Of a stretch of 10,946 nucleotides of DNA, positions 6,170 to 10,946 are shown piece by piece (positions within the stretch are counted from its first letter, which is position 1; every line of letters begins with the position of its first letter). Origin of the DNA: Thiotrichaceae bacterium (lineage in GTDB: Bacteria; Pseudomonadota; Gammaproteobacteria; Thiotrichales; Thiotrichaceae); the NCBI GenBank assembly GCA_027008885.1, contig JALVDQ010000223.1:1-10946 (forward strand). The letters are read 5' to 3'. Below the pieces are notes generated by a model. That model saw only the letters and a list, made by a program, of their open reading frames with translations, was not told the DNA's origin and made no database searches. The position numbers and the translations under genes are program-made.

Positions 6170-6454
6170 TTGCATCATGTTGGGTTACGATACGCGCTAG
6201 GAGCCTGTCCGAGAACTGGGATTGAAACGAAAATTTCAGAATTGTTATAAGGTGAATTTATCAAGAGAGGCGAATAGTCGCTCTATTTAACGAACTTGAT
6301 AAGCTCAGATTATGATGATTGTGGGATTTGCAGTCAATTTCTAGTTCTCGGACAGGCTCCTAGCATGGTAGTAATTTTAAATTTTGGTTTTATGCGTATC
6401 TAACCCGACCTACAGTTGTATAATACCCATCCCCCCTGTTTTTTATATATTTTG
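6170..6454 (+). repeat. Palindrome-plus-motif unit interrupted by a miniature element (contains motif copy E)
   Basis: The left part (6170-6197, TTGCATCATGTTGGGTTACG onward) matches 4905-4932. The right part from 6364 (CATGGTAGTAATTTTAA onward, through GCGTATCTAACCCGACC and CAGTTGTATAATACCC) matches 4936-5000 with scattered differences. The 159-bp insertion plus a duplicated CTAG separates them. The unit ends with motif copy E (6425-6454), directly against the TAG stop of the asparaginase gene on the minus strand. Confidence 0.88.
6201..6359. mobile_element. 159-bp MITE-like non-autonomous element with CTAG target duplication
   Basis: The terminal inverted repeats GAGCCTGTCCGAGAACT (6201-6217) and AGTTCTCGGACAGGCTC (6343-6359) are perfect over 17 bp. 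CTAG flanks the element on both sides (6197-6200 and 6360-6363), so the symmetrical core reaches 21 bp. A four-base YTAR-type duplication fits IS5-group transposases. Because the flank is symmetrical, a TA duplication with 18-bp repeats, as made by Tc1/mariner-type IS630 elements, cannot be excluded. It encodes no protein. Inside are a second stem TTATCAAG/CTTGATAA (6258-6265, 6295-6302) and a central hairpin AGAGGCGA/TCGCTCT (6266-6284). The empty counterpart at 4905-5019 supports real insertion. Confidence 0.88.
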
Positions 6455-6949
6455 CTATTTGTCTGCAATTCTTTCAAAGACACCCAACTCCCTGTTCTTG
6501 CGAACATTATCCCACTCGAATATTTGACCATTCATGGCAATGTAAACTCCCTTTGGCAGTGTTTGTAGTGCTGCCAGGGCAAAGCCCAAATTAAACAGTG
6601 CATCGCTGTGTTTAAAGACAAAGGGAACCATTGCACCTAATAATACCACCGTTTTGTTTAGCCCGGATTCAGCCAAAACCCTGGCTGTTTCTACCATTGT
6701 GTCGGTGCCGTGGGTAATCAGGATTTTTTCTTCAGCGGCATTCTGGCAGGCATTAAGCACGAGCTGGCGATCATTATGATTCATTTCCAGACTGTCTTTG
6801 AATAAAACTGGCTGAATATTTATTGCAGAGCGATTGCGCCCCAGTGTGAGCATTTCTTCAATGTGGCTCTCAGTAAAATAAAGCTCACCGTTTGCTTCAT
6901 TGTAGCTTTTATCTATTGTGCCACCCGTTAGTAACAGTTTTATTTGCAT
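6455..6949 (-). CDS. Short single-domain asparaginase-family protein
   Basis: 164 residues, half the ~330 of ordinary bacterial type I/II L-asparaginases. It matches their N-terminal domain: LLLTGGTID (6-14) with nucleophile-type Thr11, KDSLEMN (51-57), ITHGTDTM (78-85) with Thr82-Asp83, VVLLGAMVPF (101-110), and MNGQIFEWDNVRKNREL (139-155), in which Lys151 aligns with the family's catalytic lysine. The C-terminal domain is absent. Standalone proteins of this size are known in Gammaproteobacteria, so it need not be a truncation. Activity on asparagine is inference. I chose ATG at 6949, with AAGGAA ten bases upstream, over a start at 7051 inside the ATPase gene. It follows the transporter ATPase by 22 bp, probably co-transcribed. 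The TAG stop touches repeat copy E. Confidence 0.85.
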   Translation of the reverse strand: MQIKLLLTGGTIDKSYNEANGELYFTESHIEEMLTLGRNRSAINIQPVLFKDSLEMNHNDRQLVLNACQNAAEEKILITHGTDTMVETARVLAESGLNKTVVLLGAMVPFVFKHSDALFNLGFALAALQTLPKGVYIAMNGQIFEWDNVRKNRELGVFERIADK

Positions 6950-6971
6950 TGCGCTGTTCCTTGAATACTTT

Positions 6972-8647
<1,676 letters not shown>

Positions 8648-8651
<4 letters not shown>

Positions 8652-9907
8652 GCGGCTGTTTCACCTTCGTTATTTTTTTTATTACGTTTCTTTTTGTTTC
8701 TGCTTGGTCTGTTTGCCACCTTGGGATCAAGTGCATCACGCAACGCTTCACCAATCAGGTTATAGGCAAAGACGGTCATAAAAATCGCACCACCAGGGAA
8801 AACCGCCATCCACCAGTTAAAGGTCGATGCCTTGATTGACTGGTTCAGCATCTGCCCCCAGGATGGCGCATCCACCGGACCCAGCCCCAAAAAGCTTAGC
8901 GTCGCTTCTGCCAGAATCGCCGAGGCAACGCCAAAGCTGACACTCACCAGCAAAGGTGCAATGCCGTTAGGTAGCATGTGCCGGAACAAAATTGACGGCA
9001 GCGGCAAGCCGCTGGCGATAGCCGCCTGCACATAATCCTGTTTGCGTAATTTTAAAAATTCAGCACGCGCATAGCGGGCATAGCCTGACCAACTTGTCAG
9101 CCCGATAATCACCATAATCAGGTAGATATTTCGACCAAAGAATGCCACAAAGGTTAGCAGCAAAAACAGCGTCGGCACCGATTCAAACACTTCCACCAAA
9201 CGCATTCCCAGCATATCGACAATGCCTGAAAAATAGCCCATCAAACCACCAAGAATGACGCCAATCACGAGCGCAATTCCTGTCGCTATAAAGCCTATCG
9301 AGAGTGCCACGCGGGAAGCATGAATCATGCGGCTCAAGACATCTGCACCGTTTTCTTCAGTTCCCATCAGGTGAGTAAACTTGCCTTCTGCCAGCGGTTC
9401 TTTTAGCGGTGTTTCTCTAACATCACGCATATAGTCACGCGCCGAGAAAGGAATTGGCGCATTGATTTGCCATTCGTAGGCATCTTTGTATGATTGCAAA
9501 CGAAAATCGTCATAGATAATCAGGGCAGGCGGTTTTACAAACAGATTGGCAAGTACGGAAACAATCAAAACCAGCGTAACCAGCGTCAGCATAAACTTGC
9601 CAAAAGAACGCCGCAGCGGTGTCAGCAACAGAAAAATCACTATAAAAAAGACAGAGAGAAATATGACATCTTCAACCGTAAAGTAACGCAAAAAGGGCGC
9701 GACAATCTCACCATTGGGCTGCTTTGCCAAAAGTGGCACTGTATTTGCCAAAAATGGCGCAAAAACAGCCGTTAAAATCAGAATAATTACCCAGGCAGCG
9801 CCTATTTTTGCCCCCATGCCTGAAAAGGTGCGCTTTAAGACACGCCGGAAAAAGCCTGAAGAGCGCTGTCTGGAATTGTTTTTAGTCTTACTCATAGCGC
9901 TATTCAT
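8648..9907 (-). CDS. Peptide-type ABC transporter permease (DppC/YejE-like) with extra N-terminal membrane segments
   Basis: 419 residues from the chosen ATG at 9907. The C-terminal part is a standard DppC-type permease: LMGTEENGADVLSRM (about 180-194), several membrane helices, the EAA coupling loop QDYVQAAIASGLPLPSILFR (about 290-309) that docks on the ATPase, and ATLSFLGLGP. The first ~170 residues are longer than in ordinary DppC proteins (typically about 300 residues in total). After the first helix there are two more hydrophobic segments (about 80-98 and 104-124) and a polar stretch. The C-terminus is lysine-rich (about 397-414). The start at 9907 overlaps the upstream stop by eight bases with a weak GGGTG; ATG at 9895 is an equal alternative. 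It overlaps the ATPase gene by four bases. Confidence 0.93.
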
Positions 9908-10946
9908 AAGACACCCGTGGATCAACCAGTGTATAAAGAAAATCTGTAATCAGATAACCTAGCAGGGTTAAAAAGCCACTAATCAGCGTGATTGACAGCA
10001 TTAACTCCTTGTCGCGTCCATTCACTGCTTCAATTGCCAGCTTGCCCATGCCATCAATACTGAAAATGGATTCAACAATAACCGATCCCGCCAACAAGCC
10101 CGGCAAGATACCCGCCGATGCGGTAATCAGGGGAATCAGGCTATTTCTAAAGACATGCATGCGCATCACATTTTCTTCTGATACACCTTTTGCCCGTGCC
10201 GTGCGTGCGTAATCTTTTTCCAGATTTTCCAGTACCGAGGTACGAATCAATTTGGCAAGAAAGGCGAAACTGCCATAAGACAGCGTAATCACAGGCAAAA
10301 TCAGATGCCAGATACGGTCAATCAGATAACCGCGCTCGGGTGATTCAGGTATCCACAGAAATGCCAGCAAAATACCAAGTGCAGCACCGACCAGACCCAA
10401 ACCTCCTACCCTCAATATGGCAAAATCAACCCAGGCAATAATGCCCAGAGTCAACGCCCCCAGCAAAGGCAAAAATATCCAGTTAAACAACACATATTCA
10501 GGGTGTGAATACGCCATCCACGCCCCCAGGGCTGCGCCGATAATGGCAGCAATAAGGGTTCGTGCCATTTGCCTGTGCCACTGGCTTAGCAAAACCATTG
10601 AGACAACGCCTGCAAGCATAAACACAAAGATTTTGGCAATGGACACCATTGAAAAGCCATAGGGTAAATAGGTCATGTCTTGCGCCGCGCGATCACTCAA
10701 ACCCGCCGTAGGAAACCACAGCCAGTGCTGCGTATTGGCAAAGAAGCCAATCAGCAGCACACCGATCAACATAGTCGGCACAGACCACATACCGAGCATA
10801 ATCACATTTGAACCGACATCGAAGCTTCCGCCCCGATCTGATGCCGCCTTGATGCCGACGACGATGGCAATAATATAAATCAGTGGAATCGTAATCACGT
10901 TGAGCAATAGCGTTATCGGCAGACGCTCTTTAATCAATGCTGAAAC
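9900..10946 (-). CDS. Peptide-type ABC transporter permease (DppB/YejB-like), 5' end beyond window
   Basis: 348 codons are present and the frame is open through the right edge, so the N-terminus is missing. The first visible residues, VSALIKERLPITLLLNVIT, match the segment of DppB/OppB proteins that normally follows about 100 residues of signal-anchor helix and periplasmic loop. The EAA loop is clear: KDYARTARAKGVSEENVMRM and HVFRNSLIPL (about 244-273 of the visible part). GSVIVESIFSIDGMGKLAIE and the terminal LYTLVDPRVSYE are also typical. Between SVPTMLIGVLLIGFFANTQH and IWHLILPVITL lies an insert of roughly 110 residues with about four hydrophobic segments, not present in textbook family members. 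A TTG at 10937 should not be taken as the start. It is upstream-most in the visible operon; a solute-binding protein gene may lie further right. Confidence 0.92.
   Translation of the reverse strand, partial: VSALIKERLPITLLLNVITIPLIYIIAIVVGIKAASDRGGSFDVGSNVIMLGMWSVPTMLIGVLLIGFFANTQHWLWFPTAGLSDRAAQDMTYLPYGFSMVSIAKIFVFMLAGVVSMVLLSQWHRQMARTLIAAIIGAALGAWMAYSHPEYVLFNWIFLPLLGALTLGIIAWVDFAILRVGGLGLVGAALGILLAFLWIPESPERGYLIDRIWHLILPVITLSYGSFAFLAKLIRTSVLENLEKDYARTARAKGVSEENVMRMHVFRNSLIPLITASAGILPGLLAGSVIVESIFSIDGMGKLAIEAVNGRDKELMLSITLISGFLTLLGYLITDFLYTLVDPRVSYE

Noticed and set aside
6221..6228. ATTGAAAC, resembling the 3' end of some CRISPR repeats
   Set aside because: It occurs singly inside the miniature element, so it has no array context.
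305..6454. CRISPR array or integron attC array
   Set aside because: Motif copies are hundreds to thousands of bases apart and lack unique equal-length spacers, and no Cas or integrase gene is present; attC-type core sites are not recognisable.
10935..10937. TTG as start of the DppB-like permease
   Set aside because: The frame stays open to the window edge, and the family has about 100 more residues upstream of this point.

Overview
The window looks like chromosomal DNA from a gammaproteobacterium. Thiotrichales/Beggiatoaceae-like or Methylococcales-like lineages are my best guess, based on the gene families, the moderate G+C, and intergenic DNA packed with mosaic palindromic repeats (TTGGGTTA/TAACCCAA stems, GGACGC-TGGA-GCGTCC, TTCCC/GGGAA). 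This assignment is inference; there is no rRNA or other marker gene here.

Layout. (1) 1-743: a probable 3' end of a gene entering from the left (3-125), AT-rich DNA, then a repeat field. (2) 744-4749, plus strand: a compact three-gene operon encoding a MoxR-type AAA+ ATPase, a DUF58 membrane protein and a TgpA-like membrane transglutaminase. This is the classic MoxR/DUF58/transglutaminase arrangement, with an intact Cys-His-Asp triad in the last gene. (3) 4746-6454: an accessory segment. It holds an apparently unpaired ribbon-helix-helix-like antitoxin gene and a complete DUF433/DUF5615 (PIN-like) toxin-antitoxin pair, all on the minus strand. These genes are separated by direct copies of a ~30-nt C6-TG-T6-ATATATTTTT motif and by long nested palindromes. 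A 159-bp miniature inverted-repeat element with a CTAG target duplication sits inside one repeat unit, and a paralogous unit shows the site without the insertion. (4) 6455-10946, minus strand: a peptide-type (Dpp/Opp/Yej-like) ABC transporter operon. It reads permease (cut by the right edge), permease, double-ATPase fusion, then a short single-domain asparaginase.

How the genes work together. The MoxR ATPase probably acts as a chaperone or remodelling partner of the DUF58 protein, and the transglutaminase domain probably acts outside the inner membrane. The transporter genes are tightly coupled (4-8 bp overlaps). No solute-binding protein is seen, so it probably lies beyond the right edge. 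The asparaginase follows the ATPase gene by 22 bp, which suggests that peptide or amino-acid uptake is linked to amide hydrolysis.

The points most worth a second look are: the direct repeats that bracket the toxin-antitoxin genes like cassette boundaries; the stop codons of three genes lying in or against repeat edges; the non-autonomous transposable element; and the extra membrane-spanning inserts in both transporter permeases.
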